A stretch of 64,000 nt of DNA from NCBI GenBank assembly GCA_002347685.1, contig DDWS01000042.1, positions 9,468 through 73,467 on the forward strand, given 5' to 3'. Positions 34,948-44,328 of this stretch are shown piece after piece. The notes beneath the pieces were generated by a model that ran no database searches, had not been told where the DNA came from, and saw nothing but the letters and a program-made list of their open reading frames with translations. The position numbers and the translations under genes are program-made. This DNA comes from Syntrophaceae bacterium UBA2280. GTDB lineage: Bacteria; Desulfobacterota; Syntrophia; Syntrophales; Smithellaceae. The number at the start of each line of letters is the position of its first letter. The stretch's first letter is position 1.

Positions 34948-36372
34948 TTATGATCCACTGTTTTCATAGTCATCTCCAGGAATCCCCGGGGACCGTTCGT
35001 GCATCCTTCCTCGTGCCAGCGACGCGAAAATGCCGAAAATGCAGATGACGGCGAGAATACCGAAAATCAGCCTGCCGCTGGAAATCAGCTTTCCGCCGGT
35101 TTTAACCGACAGGCTTTGATCACCGATGATGACGGCAAAGACCAGCATGGCAATGCCCATGCTCAGCATCTGTCCCAGCATCCTCATCGTCGCCAGGGTG
35201 GCCGAAGCGACACCATAGTAACGATTTTCCACCGAGCTCATGATCGCGTTGACATTCGGCGACGAAAAAAACGCGAAGCCGACGCCCAGCACCGCCAGGG
35301 ATGTCACGACCTGCGCAAGAGGCGTGTCGGCCTGCATCCAGGTGAGGGATATCAGGCCGATGACCGTCAGCATCATGCCGATCGAGGCAATGACCCGCGG
35401 CTCATAGCGGTCGGAGAGACGTCCGGCCAGCGGCGAAAACAGCGCCTGAAGTAGAGGTTCCACAACCAGGACCATGCCGGCCTGAAGCGGCGTCAGCATT
35501 TTCACATGCTGCAGAAACAGGCTCAGTATAAACGTAATCGCAAACGTTGCGCAATAGTTAATCAGTGCGGCAAGATTGGAAAAGGCGAAAACACGGTTGG
35601 CCTTAAACAATCGGATATTGATGAGCGGGAAGGGATTCATCGACTGCTGCCGGACAAAAAAAACCAGACCCGCCACACCGGCGGCAATCCAGACGGCGGC
35701 GGCTAAAGAAGGCAAAACGGAAAACCCATACATCAGAGAAAACAGGGCGACCGCATAAAGCGCCGCGCCCGGCCAGTCGAATACCTCACCGCTTGCGGCG
35801 GCATCCGGCTGTGTGCCTATGCCCATAGCCAGGGCAGCGACCAGCGCGCCCAAAAGCGCAGTAAAAATAAAAATACTTTCCCAGCCGAGATGCTGCACGA
35901 GCATGCCGCCGACAAACGGGCCGATCGTCAGACCGATATAAACTCCGGCAATATTGATGCCCAGAATTTTTCCGCGGATTTCCGGCGGGTAAGCGGAAAT
36001 CAGCATGGCTGTGCCCGTGCCGAAGGTCATGGCCGCCCCGACGCCCTGCACGGCGCGAAGCGCAATGAACACGCCCTGATTTGGCGAGCCGATGCAGGCC
36101 AGTGAACCGGCCGCGAAGATTACCGCGCCGGTCAAGAATATCTTTTTTCGTCCGATCAAATCGGCAAGCCTGCCTGCCGGAACCAGTACCATAGCCGCGG
36201 CCAGCAAAAATGCCGAGGCCACCCAGGTTACGGATAACGCTGACATTGAAAACGCGGCGCTGATCGTCGGCAGTGCAACATTGACCGCCGAACCCATAAA
36301 TGGCATCAGAAAGGCGGCCAGCGTTGCCGCGGCAAGCAACATCGTGCGCCTATTTCCGGGATTCATGCCCAC
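34948..36372 (-). CDS. MFS drug-efflux-type transporter (DHA2/EmrB-like)
   Basis: 474 residues, about 14 hydrophobic segments. Motifs: AFLMPFMGSAVNVALPTI at TM1 (the DHA2 family motif), LVPAGRLADLIGRKK (motif A) and GPFVGG in TM5. Family members expel drugs or organic anions with protons. Start GTG 36372 or ATG 36366 (MNPGNRR); no clear ribosome-binding site decides. It follows the tandem ThyX gene by 12 nt and precedes the TSUP gene by 3 nt. Confidence 0.88.
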   Translation of the reverse strand: MGMNPGNRRTMLLAAATLAAFLMPFMGSAVNVALPTISAAFSMSALSVTWVASAFLLAAAMVLVPAGRLADLIGRKKIFLTGAVIFAAGSLACIGSPNQGVFIALRAVQGVGAAMTFGTGTAMLISAYPPEIRGKILGINIAGVYIGLTIGPFVGGMLVQHLGWESIFIFTALLGALVAALAMGIGTQPDAAASGEVFDWPGAALYAVALFSLMYGFSVLPSLAAAVWIAAGVAGLVFFVRQQSMNPFPLINIRLFKANRVFAFSNLAALINYCATFAITFILSLFLQHVKMLTPLQAGMVLVVEPLLQALFSPLAGRLSDRYEPRVIASIGMMLTVIGLISLTWMQADTPLAQVVTSLAVLGVGFAFFSSPNVNAIMSSVENRYYGVASATLATMRMLGQMLSMGIAMLVFAVIIGDQSLSVKTGGKLISSGRLIFGILAVICIFGIFASLARGRMHERSPGIPGDDYENSGS

Positions 36373-36384
36373 CAGGTCACCCGC

Positions 36385-37842
36385 TTAAGAACGTTTGGGG
36401 AAAATGCTTGCGTAACGCGCCGAAAAGCCGTCTTTGCCGCAGGCGGCCATCAAAGTCAGCGGCATCACCGGCCTTGCCTGCCTGAGCATTTTTTCGGCAA
36501 GTACGCGGATGTCCCACTGGGCGTGCGCGTCCGCGCGCAGGCGCGCGACATGGTACAACTCGCGGGCGTTGAGTTTCATAAAAACCCGTTTGCGATGGGC
36601 GTTGGTCAGCACGTAGGCGGCGGCTTCGGGGTTCTTTTGTTTAATCAGGTCGTAGACACGGTTTGTTTTTCTCATGAGGTTTTGAAAATCTTTTTGCCGG
36701 CCGATGGCCCGCAAGGCAGGCGGGACAGTAACGCCGAGCGCGGGGTCGTAATCCTGAGTCATGATCGTAGCCATGCGGTGGCGCTTGAGCTGTGCGAAAC
36801 AGCTGGCGCTCATCACCAGTTCAAAGTGCAGATCGACATTTTCCAGCTCGCGCAATACCGCATCATAGGGCTGCAAATGCTTAAATGCAGCTTTGAAAAG
36901 GGACTTGCGTTCCCGGGTACTCATTTTTTTTGCCTGCCTCATGCATTGGCTGTAATCAAGGCCGGATGTGGAAAAAAGAAGCGCGGCCGCCGCCTGCGTA
37001 TCAGCGTCGCGCGTGGCGGAAATCAGGCGGACGGTGGCCGCAAGACTTGCCTTTGGCCGGTCCAGCCTTTGGCCGATCGCCCGAAGGTCGGATCGCGTCA
37101 GACGGTCATAGTCGGTCGCTTCGGTGTAGCGGATCAGCGAAGGCGCAATGTCCCTGGTCACCTCGTAGAGTTTTTCACTGTAGAGACGCGCCTCGGCAAG
37201 CGGCAGTGCGGAAAGCCTGCGCAGCATCAGCTCGAGGTTACGGGCATTGATGGTCATGCCCAACTGCGTTTCGGTGGAAAGGGAAATGGCATAGCGCGCG
37301 TCTTCTTTGGCCCAGCCCTCCAGCATGGATTTATTGGCGGGATCGGCGGCCAGCGCCTTGTTTTGTTCAAACACATAGGGACGCAGCTCTTCATAGAGCC
37401 GCGCGTAAAAATCGTTCTGCATTTCGACGGTTTCGGTGAAAACGCCGGCAAGCTCCAGCCTGCGGATTTCCTCCGGCACGACAAAATCTTTATCGAACAA
37501 TACGTAGCGCTGGGATTTTTCGGTGTAGGAACACAGGCGGAATTTTTCGATTTCCTCCACCAGCAGACGGGAAACGCCGATGACGTCGATGTTGAAGACT
37601 GCGTGCTCGGCAACTGAGCTATGCCCCATGTCAAAAACAATGTTTCGGTTGGATTTGCGGGCCTTGTCCACTTCGGCGCGCGCGTCGCGGCGCAATTCAT
37701 CCACCGCTTTGGGACTGCGGCTGATACGCGCGTACGCCGCGGAAATCGTTTCCGGCGTCAAATCCTGACCGTAAACACATCGGTCTTTGAGTTCACGAAT
37801 CAAATCATAATCAATGTTGTAACCGGCAAGAAGAATTTTCAT
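36385..37842 (-). CDS. thyX: Tandem-domain FAD-dependent thymidylate synthase-like protein (ThyX fold)
   Basis: 485 residues, about twice a normal ThyX, made of two ThyX-like halves. The N-half has HSSVAEHAVF (74-83) and SQRY (110-113), but the RHR motif reads K100-F-R. The C-half has intact R354-H-R356, but the following S-x-R-Y segment is TQDYD. Each half has an NAR block (200 and near 440), with QWDIR only in the second. Canonical ThyX makes dTMP with FAD, NADPH and methylene-tetrahydrofolate, using all these motifs. A composite active site built from the two halves is possible, as is a changed function. Followed by the MFS and TSUP genes. Confidence 0.8.
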   Translation of the reverse strand: MKILLAGYNIDYDLIRELKDRCVYGQDLTPETISAAYARISRSPKAVDELRRDARAEVDKARKSNRNIVFDMGHSSVAEHAVFNIDVIGVSRLLVEEIEKFRLCSYTEKSQRYVLFDKDFVVPEEIRRLELAGVFTETVEMQNDFYARLYEELRPYVFEQNKALAADPANKSMLEGWAKEDARYAISLSTETQLGMTINARNLELMLRRLSALPLAEARLYSEKLYEVTRDIAPSLIRYTEATDYDRLTRSDLRAIGQRLDRPKASLAATVRLISATRDADTQAAAALLFSTSGLDYSQCMRQAKKMSTRERKSLFKAAFKHLQPYDAVLRELENVDLHFELVMSASCFAQLKRHRMATIMTQDYDPALGVTVPPALRAIGRQKDFQNLMRKTNRVYDLIKQKNPEAAAYVLTNAHRKRVFMKLNARELYHVARLRADAHAQWDIRVLAEKMLRQARPVMPLTLMAACGKDGFSARYASIFPKRS

Positions 37843-37862
37843 TTTTTATCACTCTTTGTGGG

Positions 37863-38669
37863 TTAAAGTCTGACCGTTTCAACGCGCGCCAGCGTTCGGC
37901 CGAGGAAGCGCTCGCCGATGGCCTGAAAGCGGTATGGAACGTCGCTGACGTAAAACAGGTAATCCGGCGGCGGCCCGCCGGTGTTGGCCATATTATCCCG
38001 CTGAATCAGATCGGCGGCGATCCGGGCCATCGCTTCGGCTGAATCGATCAACGAGACGGCCGGTCCGACGATATCCGAAAGCAGGCCCTTGATCAGCGGG
38101 TAATGGGTGCAACCCAGCACCAGCGTGTCGATATGTTCGGCCATCACCGGCTTTAAATATTCCAAAGCGACGAGTCTTGTGGACTCATGATCGAGCCAGC
38201 CTTCTTCAACGTGCGGAACAAATAAAGGACAGGCCTGTGAAATAACCCTGGCGTCCGGATCCAGCAGATGAATCGCGCTGGCATAGGCGTTCGAATCAAT
38301 AGTCGCCGGCGTGCCGATCACGCCAATGGACTTTGTGCGGCTTGCGGCAACGGCGTTTGCGGCGCCGGCGCCGATGACTTCCAAAACCGGTACAGAGGAG
38401 AGGTTCCGGATCGCCTGGCAGGCAACTGCCGCCATGGTATTGCAGGCGACAATCAGCAGCTTGACGTCCTTTTTCAGCAGGAACTCAGCAATCTGCAGCG
38501 CATAGTGGTTGATGGTTTCCACGGATTTTATGCCGTAGGGCACGCGCGCGGTGTCACCGAAGTAAATAATGTTTTCAAACGGCAGGCGTTCCATAAGCGC
38601 GCGGGTAACGGTGAGACCGCCGATGCCGGAATCAAACACGCCGATGGCCCTGTCCTTTTGATCACTCAT
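37863..38669 (-). CDS. murI: Glutamate racemase
   Basis: 268 residues from ATG 38669 (MSDQKD), chosen for the AGGA 10 nt upstream; the frame extends to 38696 without support. Signature residues are present: GVFDSGIGGLTV, the first catalytic Cys in VACNTMAA, and the second in VLGCTHYPLI. It makes D-glutamate for peptidoglycan in the cytoplasm. It lies 20 nt upstream of the tandem ThyX gene on the same strand. Confidence 0.95.
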   Translation of the reverse strand: MSDQKDRAIGVFDSGIGGLTVTRALMERLPFENIIYFGDTARVPYGIKSVETINHYALQIAEFLLKKDVKLLIVACNTMAAVACQAIRNLSSVPVLEVIGAGAANAVAASRTKSIGVIGTPATIDSNAYASAIHLLDPDARVISQACPLFVPHVEEGWLDHESTRLVALEYLKPVMAEHIDTLVLGCTHYPLIKGLLSDIVGPAVSLIDSAEAMARIAADLIQRDNMANTGGPPPDYLFYVSDVPYRFQAIGERFLGRTLARVETVRL

Positions 38670-38828
38670 GGAAATTTTTTCCTGTATCGTCCACAAAGTC
38701 GTCGACTTTTTCCGGCTGTTCGGATAAAAACATCCATTCGGTCGACGTGTAAAAGTGTGACGGTTTTACCATAACTCAACCAAACATGCCAAGATTTCTT
38801 CCGGCGGATACTTTGGCAGGAGATAGAC

Positions 38829-39287
38829 ATGCGCCTAAGAGAAAAGGAAATTTCAGACCCGCAGACTATCGATGCGATTCTGCAAAGCGCTTTGGTGTGC
38901 CGGATTGCGCTTGCTGCCGGCAATGCGCCTTATGTCGTACCGGTCAATTTTGCCGTTAAAGACGGTGTGCTCTATTTTCATTCGGCTTTATCCGGCCGGA
39001 AGATAGACATGCTGCAGCAGAATGCTTCGGTCTGTTTTGAAGTCGATTTCCCCGGAGACCTGATTGCCGGCGAAAAAGCCTGTTCGTGGAGCATGAAATA
39101 CCAAAGCGTGATCGGCTTCGGCCGGGCCTGCTTTATTGAAGAAAATCATGAAAAGATCCGGGCGCTCGACCTTTTATTGAAAAAATATTCCGGGTCGGAT
39201 TCCTTTTCCTATGTTTCCGCGGCACTGGACAAAGTATGTGTGATTGGTGTAAAGATAGAGACCCTTTCGGGTAAGCAATCCTTTTGA
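38829..39287 (+). CDS. Pyridoxamine 5'-phosphate oxidase-family flavin-binding protein
   Basis: 152 residues with the split-barrel FMN-binding fold of the PNPOx/NimA-like group: RIALAAGNAPYVVPVNFAVKD followed by LYFHSALSGRKIDML and CFEVDF. AGGAG precedes the ATG. Members of this group bind FMN or haem and reduce small substrates; the exact role is unknown. Divergent from murI, with the next plus-strand gene 43 nt downstream. Confidence 0.82.
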   Translation: MRLREKEISDPQTIDAILQSALVCRIALAAGNAPYVVPVNFAVKDGVLYFHSALSGRKIDMLQQNASVCFEVDFPGDLIAGEKACSWSMKYQSVIGFGRACFIEENHEKIRALDLLLKKYSGSDSFSYVSAALDKVCVIGVKIETLSGKQSF

Positions 39288-39330
39288 GAACCACCGTGTT
39301 TGGAGAGATGAACATTCAAGGAGGGCAGAA

Positions 39331-39735
39331 ATGCTGCAAAACAAAATTGTCATCCGCTACGCCGATGGTCGCCTTCTCAAGGGCATCACTACCGACTTTT
39401 TCCCCAATAAAGAGAGTTTTCATGTGTCGCTTGCGGGAGCGGCGCCGGAAAGCAAGCCGCGGGAAATCCGAATCCCCGATTTAAAAGCGATTTTCTTTGT
39501 CAAGGAATTTGACGGAAACCCGGATTATGACGACAGGAAGGAATTCGATCCGGGGAAACCGGTGATCGGTCGTAAAATTTCCGTCGTTTTCAAAGACGGG
39601 GAGCTGATGGTGGGAACGACCAGTGGTTATCAACCGGACAGGACCGGTTTTTTTATTAATCCCGCAGACCCGAAATCAAATATTGAACGCTGTTTTGTGG
39701 TGACGAAAGCAACGAGTGACGTGAAGCTGATGTAA
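39331..39735 (+). CDS. Conserved-looking hypothetical protein (DUF6982-like)
   Basis: 134 residues with two similar small beta modules: KIVIRYADGRLLKGITTDF with IRIPDLKAIFFVK, and KISVVFKDGELMVGTTSGY with GFFINP. Proteins with this pattern occur in Deltaproteobacteria and resemble DUF6982 from memory. AAGGAGG is 6 nt upstream. Soluble, cytoplasmic, function unknown; the repeats suggest a small ligand- or RNA-binding barrel, which is only a guess. Confidence 0.7.
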   Translation: MLQNKIVIRYADGRLLKGITTDFFPNKESFHVSLAGAAPESKPREIRIPDLKAIFFVKEFDGNPDYDDRKEFDPGKPVIGRKISVVFKDGELMVGTTSGYQPDRTGFFINPADPKSNIERCFVVTKATSDVKLM

Positions 39736-39794
39736 TGACGAGGGGGTAAACGCCTGGTCTTTAAAAACAATAGCGTTGAAAAGGAATCAAGATC

Positions 39795-40118
39795 ATGTCC
39801 GTTTTTGTACAGATCCTTTTATTGGTTGTCGCCTTTGTTGTCTTTGTCGTGCTGGCGATGTATCTGTCGGGCCTGGGACTTCAAAGGGTGTGCTTTAAGA
39901 TCATCGCCGAATTGGAGGAGGCGCGGGCTTTCAGTGAGGCCAGAGCCGTCGCCCTTCAGGATGAGCGAAAAAATTTCTTTCGTGTCGGCACGAAAAACCT
40001 GAGACCCCGGGCGCTGGTTGTCCTGATTTCCGACGGCCTGGTCTTTAAAGCTCCCAGCGGCAAATACTACCTCGATAAAGAAAAGCTTGCCGAGGTGAGA
40101 AGCAGTCTCAAGACATGA
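39795..40118 (+). CDS. Hypothetical membrane-anchored protein
   Basis: 107 residues. One N-terminal transmembrane helix (about 4-28, ILLLVVAFVVFVVLAMYLSG) is followed by a soluble cytoplasmic part with a helix (IIAELEEARAFSEARAV) and a C-terminal FKAPSGKYYLDKEKLAEV segment. AAGGAA precedes the ATG. No family recognised. It converges with the secreted protein at 40122 (3 nt gap). Confidence 0.6.
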   Translation: MSVFVQILLLVVAFVVFVVLAMYLSGLGLQRVCFKIIAELEEARAFSEARAVALQDERKNFFRVGTKNLRPRALVVLISDGLVFKAPSGKYYLDKEKLAEVRSSLKT

Positions 40119-40121
40119 CGA

Positions 40122-40484
40122 TCAGCGAATCGTGAGTTCCGATAACAGGTCCAGAATCCCATCGTTTGTGAAGAAGAATATTTCATGTGCAGTGACCTGC
40201 CGGGTTTTTCCGTCTGTGTTTCTGACAACGGGGACAATTTCGATGGCGGTGATGTTCAGCCATATATCGTCCATGAGAATACGGATGACGGTGCCCTGCC
40301 CGTTGATCTCATGAAGAATTTTGTAAGACGTCAGCACCTGGGCAATAAAATCGTTTTTTTGTCCCGTCACGTAGGCCGCCCGTTGCGAAAGCGCCCGAAT
40401 CTTGCCGTATTCCTGTGCCTGCGCCATGCATTGAAAAGAAAAAAATAAAACTGCCGAAAGTAACGCGATACGAAATGTATTCAT
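40122..40484 (-). CDS. Hypothetical secreted protein
   Basis: 120 residues with a clear signal peptide (hydrophobic 5-16, cleavage likely after MAQAQ). The mature part is about 97 residues with a GQGTVIRILMDDIWLNIT stretch and no Cys. A GGGGGTC lies upstream of the ATG at 40484. No motif or family recognised; probably periplasmic. Confidence 0.6.
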   Translation of the reverse strand: MNTFRIALLSAVLFFSFQCMAQAQEYGKIRALSQRAAYVTGQKNDFIAQVLTSYKILHEINGQGTVIRILMDDIWLNITAIEIVPVVRNTDGKTRQVTAHEIFFFTNDGILDLLSELTIR

Positions 40485-40641
40485 GTCAGACCCCCGTTAT
40501 GATCAGCCGCTTGCGGATTTCGCAGGGTACTTATATTACATCGGCGAATATCAGGCAATTGATTATCACAGGCATACGAGGGATTTTGACGGTTCTGTGA
40601 AAAGGTCGTATAAGCGCCTAGATTATTTTATGACAATATGA

Positions 40642-40670
40642 TTGACAATGCTGATTCTTTTTTCTATAAG
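40642..40670 (+). promoter_or_regulatory. Sigma-70-type promoter of the acyl-CoA dehydrogenase-etf operon
   Basis: Consensus TTGACA at 40642-40647, a 17-nt spacer and TATAAG at 40665-40670, giving a start near 40677, about 50 nt before the gene. A CCAAT-TCCT-ATTGG inverted repeat at 40688-40701 lies just downstream, where a repressor could bind. Confidence 0.72.
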
Positions 40671-40725
40671 CCATTAAAATCGCAGAACCAATTCCTATTG
40701 GCTTTGAATTTTCAGGAGAGACATT

Positions 40726-41877
40726 TTGCAATTCAACCCTTGCTTGAAGCATAAGCTGATCCGCGCAACGACACGGAATTTCGCCGAGACGCAGCTGGCT
40801 CCGATTGCCGCTGAGATTGATCAAAACAGGATCTTTCCGCACGACGCGATCAATAAAATGAAGGAACTTAACTATTTCGGTCTGCAGGCCCCAAAGCAAT
40901 ACGGCGGTGCGGCGCTCGATTCCATTAGCGCGGCTATCGTGGTGGAAGAAATCTCCCGCGTATGCGCGGCGGTGGGTCTTTGTGTGACGGTTCATAACGG
41001 CGTGGCTGTCTATCCCTTATTGCAATTCGCAAGCGAAGCGCAGAAAGAAAAGTATCTGCCCAAACTGGCATCGGGGAGTGTCATCGGCGCTTTCAGCCTC
41101 ACGGAGGCCAATGCGGGTTCCGATGCGGGCAGCGTTGAAATGACCGCCGTGAAAAACGGGAAGGATTTTGTCCTCAACGGCACAAAAATATTTGTGACCA
41201 ACGGCGGTGTCTGCGATGTGGCCTTGATCTTTGCCCTGACGTCTTTGCCGGAAAAAAATCTGCAAAGCAGCGTGTTCATCGTGGAGAGTCAGTTGCCGGG
41301 ATTTCTGCGCGGTGAGCTCGAAGACCTCTGCGGCATGCGTGCCAATCCCGTTTCCTCATTGTTTCTGGAAGACTGTCGTGTACCGGAAGACAACCTTCTG
41401 GGAAGGCTTGGCGACGGCATGAAAATCGGGTTGGCAACACTCGACAACGGTCGCATCGGCGTGGCCGCCCAGGCTCTGGGTATTGCGCAGGGCGCGATGG
41501 AGGCGGCGGTAAAGTACGCCAAAGAGCGGCAGCAGTTTAAAAAACCCATTGCCTCCCAACAGACGATCCAGAACTATATTGCCGATATGGCCACCGAAAT
41601 CATGGCGGCGCGCCTGCTTCTGTATCGCGCCTGTGAGTTGAAAGATTCAGGGGCGGCGTTCGGCTGCGAGGCTTCGATGTCGAAGCTCTACTGCAGTTCT
41701 GTCGCCTCCAGGGTAACGGGGCTGGCCGTTCAGATTCATGGCGGCTACGGCTACAGCAAGGAATATGACGTGGAACGCTATTTCCGCGACGCTAAAGTAA
41801 CGGAAATTTACGAGGGGACCAGCGAAATCCAGCGTATGGTCATCGCCCGCGCGATTCTGTCTCAACCGATCATGTGA
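40726..41877 (+). CDS. Acyl-CoA dehydrogenase (short-chain type), operon with ETF
   Basis: 383 residues, TTG start at 40726 behind GGAGAG. Core motifs: GAFSLTEANAGSDAGS, GTKIFVTNG, QFKKPIASQQTIQNYIADM, QIHGGYGYSKEYDVERYFRD and catalytic Glu in YEGTSEIQRMVIA, as in butyryl-CoA dehydrogenases. The N-terminus (QFNPCLKHKLIRATTRNFA) is slightly divergent from the usual L-T-E-E-Q-K start. It transfers electrons to the ETF encoded immediately downstream (6 nt to etfB). A sigma-70-like promoter lies upstream. Confidence 0.93.
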   Translation: MQFNPCLKHKLIRATTRNFAETQLAPIAAEIDQNRIFPHDAINKMKELNYFGLQAPKQYGGAALDSISAAIVVEEISRVCAAVGLCVTVHNGVAVYPLLQFASEAQKEKYLPKLASGSVIGAFSLTEANAGSDAGSVEMTAVKNGKDFVLNGTKIFVTNGGVCDVALIFALTSLPEKNLQSSVFIVESQLPGFLRGELEDLCGMRANPVSSLFLEDCRVPEDNLLGRLGDGMKIGLATLDNGRIGVAAQALGIAQGAMEAAVKYAKERQQFKKPIASQQTIQNYIADMATEIMAARLLLYRACELKDSGAAFGCEASMSKLYCSSVASRVTGLAVQIHGGYGYSKEYDVERYFRDAKVTEIYEGTSEIQRMVIARAILSQPIM

Positions 41878-41883
41878 GAAGGT

Positions 41884-42717
41884 ATGCTGAATATTGTAGT
41901 GTGTATCAAACAGGTGCCGATGGTCACCGAACTGCCCTGGGATGAAAAATCAGCAACGCTTAGACGCGATCTGGCGGCGGGGATGATGAATCCCGCCTGC
42001 AAGCATGCTGTGGAGGCGGCGCTGCAAATGAAAGAAAAGCACGGGGCGGTTGTCACCGTGCTGACGATGGGACCGCCGGTGGCCGAAGAAGTTCTGCGTG
42101 AGGCTCTTGCGATGGGCGTGGACGGGGGTCTTTTGATCAGTGATAGACTTTTAGCCGGATCTGATACCTATGCCACATCATTTATCCTGGCTGAGGCGGT
42201 TCGAAAAGCCTGCCCGCAGTTTGACTTGATTTTATGCGGTGCCTATACGTCGGACAGTGAAACTGCGCAGGTCGGTCCGCAAATGGCCGAAGAGCTGAAC
42301 CTGCCGGCGGCGGCGTACGCGGAAAATCTTGAAATCAATGGCCGGACGCTGCGCGTCCGCCGTCTGGTGGATAATTTCCGCGAAACGCTGGAGATGGAAT
42401 TCCCTGCACTGGTGACCGTTTCCATGGAGAAGTACTCACCCCGTTACGCCTCGTTTCGGGGTCTGGAAGAGGCGTTTTCAGATCGAGACATTTTCGTCTT
42501 CAATGCGCAGGATTTGGGAATTACGCCGGAGAACCTTGCCGGTCATGGGTCCCGGACGAAGGTACGCAAAGTTTTTATCCGCAAAGCGCAAAAGCAGAAT
42601 GTGATGATTACAGGTGCCGCGGCCAGTGCAGCCGGTGAATTTCTGGACCGCTATCAGGGGATGATCAGCGCGGCCATTGGGAAATCCATTGAATCAAAAA
42701 AGAAAGCTGTTGAATAG
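41884..42717 (+). CDS. etfB: Electron transfer flavoprotein beta subunit
   Basis: 277 residues beginning MLNIVVCIKQVPMVTELPWD, the standard EtfB start, with TMGPPVAEEVLREALAMGVD and LILCGAYTSDSETAQVGPQMAEEL around the AMP site. It forms a heterodimer with EtfA and takes electrons from acyl-CoA dehydrogenases. It lies 6 nt after the dehydrogenase gene and 8 nt before etfA. AGAAGG lies close to the ATG, so translational coupling is likely. Confidence 0.95.
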   Translation: MLNIVVCIKQVPMVTELPWDEKSATLRRDLAAGMMNPACKHAVEAALQMKEKHGAVVTVLTMGPPVAEEVLREALAMGVDGGLLISDRLLAGSDTYATSFILAEAVRKACPQFDLILCGAYTSDSETAQVGPQMAEELNLPAAAYAENLEINGRTLRVRRLVDNFRETLEMEFPALVTVSMEKYSPRYASFRGLEEAFSDRDIFVFNAQDLGITPENLAGHGSRTKVRKVFIRKAQKQNVMITGAAASAAGEFLDRYQGMISAAIGKSIESKKKAVE

Positions 42718-42725
42718 GAACATCG

Positions 42726-43733
42726 TTGAGCATGAAGGAAAAACAAAAAAGCATTTGGGTTTTCGGTGATTACCGCAACTACTATCAAAATCGCGTAACG
42801 CTGCAGTTGCTCTCCAAGGCTGTTGATCTGGCGCGCCCGATGAACGCGGAAGTCTGCGCAGTCGTGATCGGCTGTGACATCGACGAATGGATCATGGAAT
42901 ATACCGCGCATGGCGCAGACAGAATTCTGGCCATCGATCATCCTTCGTTGATCGGGTACAGCACCGAATATTATCTGTCATTGGTCGAGCAGCTTGTCGG
43001 GCAAAGGGATCCTGACATTCTTCTCATCGGCGCTACGGATTTCGGTCGGGAATTCGCGCCGAGGCTGGCCAAACGATTAAAGACCGGTTTGTCCGCGGAT
43101 TGCGTAGGTCTTGATATCACTCCGGAAGGCCTCCTGGTGCAGATTGCGCCGTCGTTCGGCGGCAACATGCTTGCGGAAATCGTCACGGAAAAACATCGTC
43201 CGCAGATGGCCACCGTGCGTCCCGGTACGTTTAAGGAAATTCCGCATAATCATGAACGCACCGCCATTGTGGAGCGTTTGCCTCTGCCGGACAACCTTTC
43301 TGCACCCCGGGTCCGCGTTGTGGAGTATGAGCGTGCCGTAGAGCGTGAGCATACCATTGAAAATGCCTCGGTCATCGTCTGCGGCGGACGCGGCATGGGC
43401 AATAGAAACAATTTTAAAAAACTCAAAGAACTGGCCAATCTGCTGGGCGGAGATGTCGGCGCGACGCGCCCTGTCGTTTACGCGGGATGGGCGGATCACG
43501 GCGCCCTGGTTGGGCAGGCGGGCAAGCACATCAAACCGAAAATCCTTTTTTCCTTTGGAATCAGCGGGGCGATTCAGCACACGGCCGGACTGGGCGAAGC
43601 TAATTTCATCGTCGCGATCAATAAAAACCCCCAGGCCACGATGATGAAAATGGCGGATGTCGCCATTTCAGCCGATGCAGGGGATCTGCTTGGTTCCCTG
43701 ATTAAGGAACTTAAAAAACGCATCCGGGAATAA
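42726..43733 (+). CDS. etfA: Electron transfer flavoprotein alpha subunit
   Basis: 335 residues, start TTG 42726 or ATG 42732 (AGGAAC overlaps the etfB stop). The C-terminal FAD-binding domain shows GATRPVVYAGWADHGALVGQ and FGISGAIQHTAGLGEANFIV followed by AINKNPQATMMKMADVAISAD, matching EtfA. With EtfB it carries electrons from acyl-CoA oxidation to a membrane oxidoreductase. No bifurcation-specific partner (FixC, ferredoxin) is adjacent. It converges with the gene at 43744. Confidence 0.95.
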   Translation: MSMKEKQKSIWVFGDYRNYYQNRVTLQLLSKAVDLARPMNAEVCAVVIGCDIDEWIMEYTAHGADRILAIDHPSLIGYSTEYYLSLVEQLVGQRDPDILLIGATDFGREFAPRLAKRLKTGLSADCVGLDITPEGLLVQIAPSFGGNMLAEIVTEKHRPQMATVRPGTFKEIPHNHERTAIVERLPLPDNLSAPRVRVVEYERAVEREHTIENASVIVCGGRGMGNRNNFKKLKELANLLGGDVGATRPVVYAGWADHGALVGQAGKHIKPKILFSFGISGAIQHTAGLGEANFIVAINKNPQATMMKMADVAISADAGDLLGSLIKELKKRIRE

Positions 43734-43743
43734 GCTGATTCTT

Positions 43744-44328
43744 CTACTTGGCAGGCGTTGAGCTGCGCTTATTGTCCTGTTCCTTGATGATCGGGAAAAC
43801 GCCCCTGCGCACGGAACGGACATCCTCAATGGTGAAAAAGGCCAACGGATTGCACTTGCGGACAATTTCCAAAACGGCGGCAATATCTTTTCGCTTCACA
43901 ATCGTAAAAATGATTTTCACGGGTCCCAGTGCTCCCTGTGCGCCCACATGCGTCACACCGTACCCGTTGCATTTGAGGAGCCCGATGAGTTCCTCGGCGT
44001 CTTTTTGCGTAATGATTCGGATGACAACCGTTCCGATGGCCATTTTTTCCTCAATAAAGATACCGACGAAATTGCCCATCGCGAAGCCGCCCGCATAGGC
44101 GATATAATAGACGACATTGCTCATGTTGCTGAGAATCTGCGTAATGGCCATCAGCCAGATCAGGACCTCAAAAAAACCGATCACTGTGGCCAGCAGCTTC
44201 AGGCCGCGTGAGACGTAGATAATCCGGAGGGTATCGAGTGTTACATCGCAGATCCGGGCCAGAAAAATGATGGCCGGCAAAATAACGAACTTGAATAATT
44301 CCGAAGAATATAAAGAGGCGATGTCCAC
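43744..44328 (-). CDS. DUF2179/UPF0316 family membrane protein
   Basis: 194 residues. Two to three N-terminal transmembrane helices (about 13-32, 46-70 and 72-95) include the family stretch RICDVTLDTLRIIYVSRGLK, then a cytoplasmic DUF2179-like domain (IRIITQKDAEELIGLLKCNGYGVTHV with GPVKIIFTIVKRKD) that resembles small ligand-binding domains. Members (UPF0316, YebE-like) have unknown function. It converges with etfA (10 nt gap) and is divergent from the MscS gene. Confidence 0.82.
   Translation of the reverse strand: MDIASLYSSELFKFVILPAIIFLARICDVTLDTLRIIYVSRGLKLLATVIGFFEVLIWLMAITQILSNMSNVVYYIAYAGGFAMGNFVGIFIEEKMAIGTVVIRIITQKDAEELIGLLKCNGYGVTHVGAQGALGPVKIIFTIVKRKDIAAVLEIVRKCNPLAFFTIEDVRSVRRGVFPIIKEQDNKRSSTPAK

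Noticed and set aside
36523..37617. A 364-codon open frame on the plus strand
   Set aside because: Antisense shadow of the tandem ThyX gene, with no ribosome-binding site or family resemblance.
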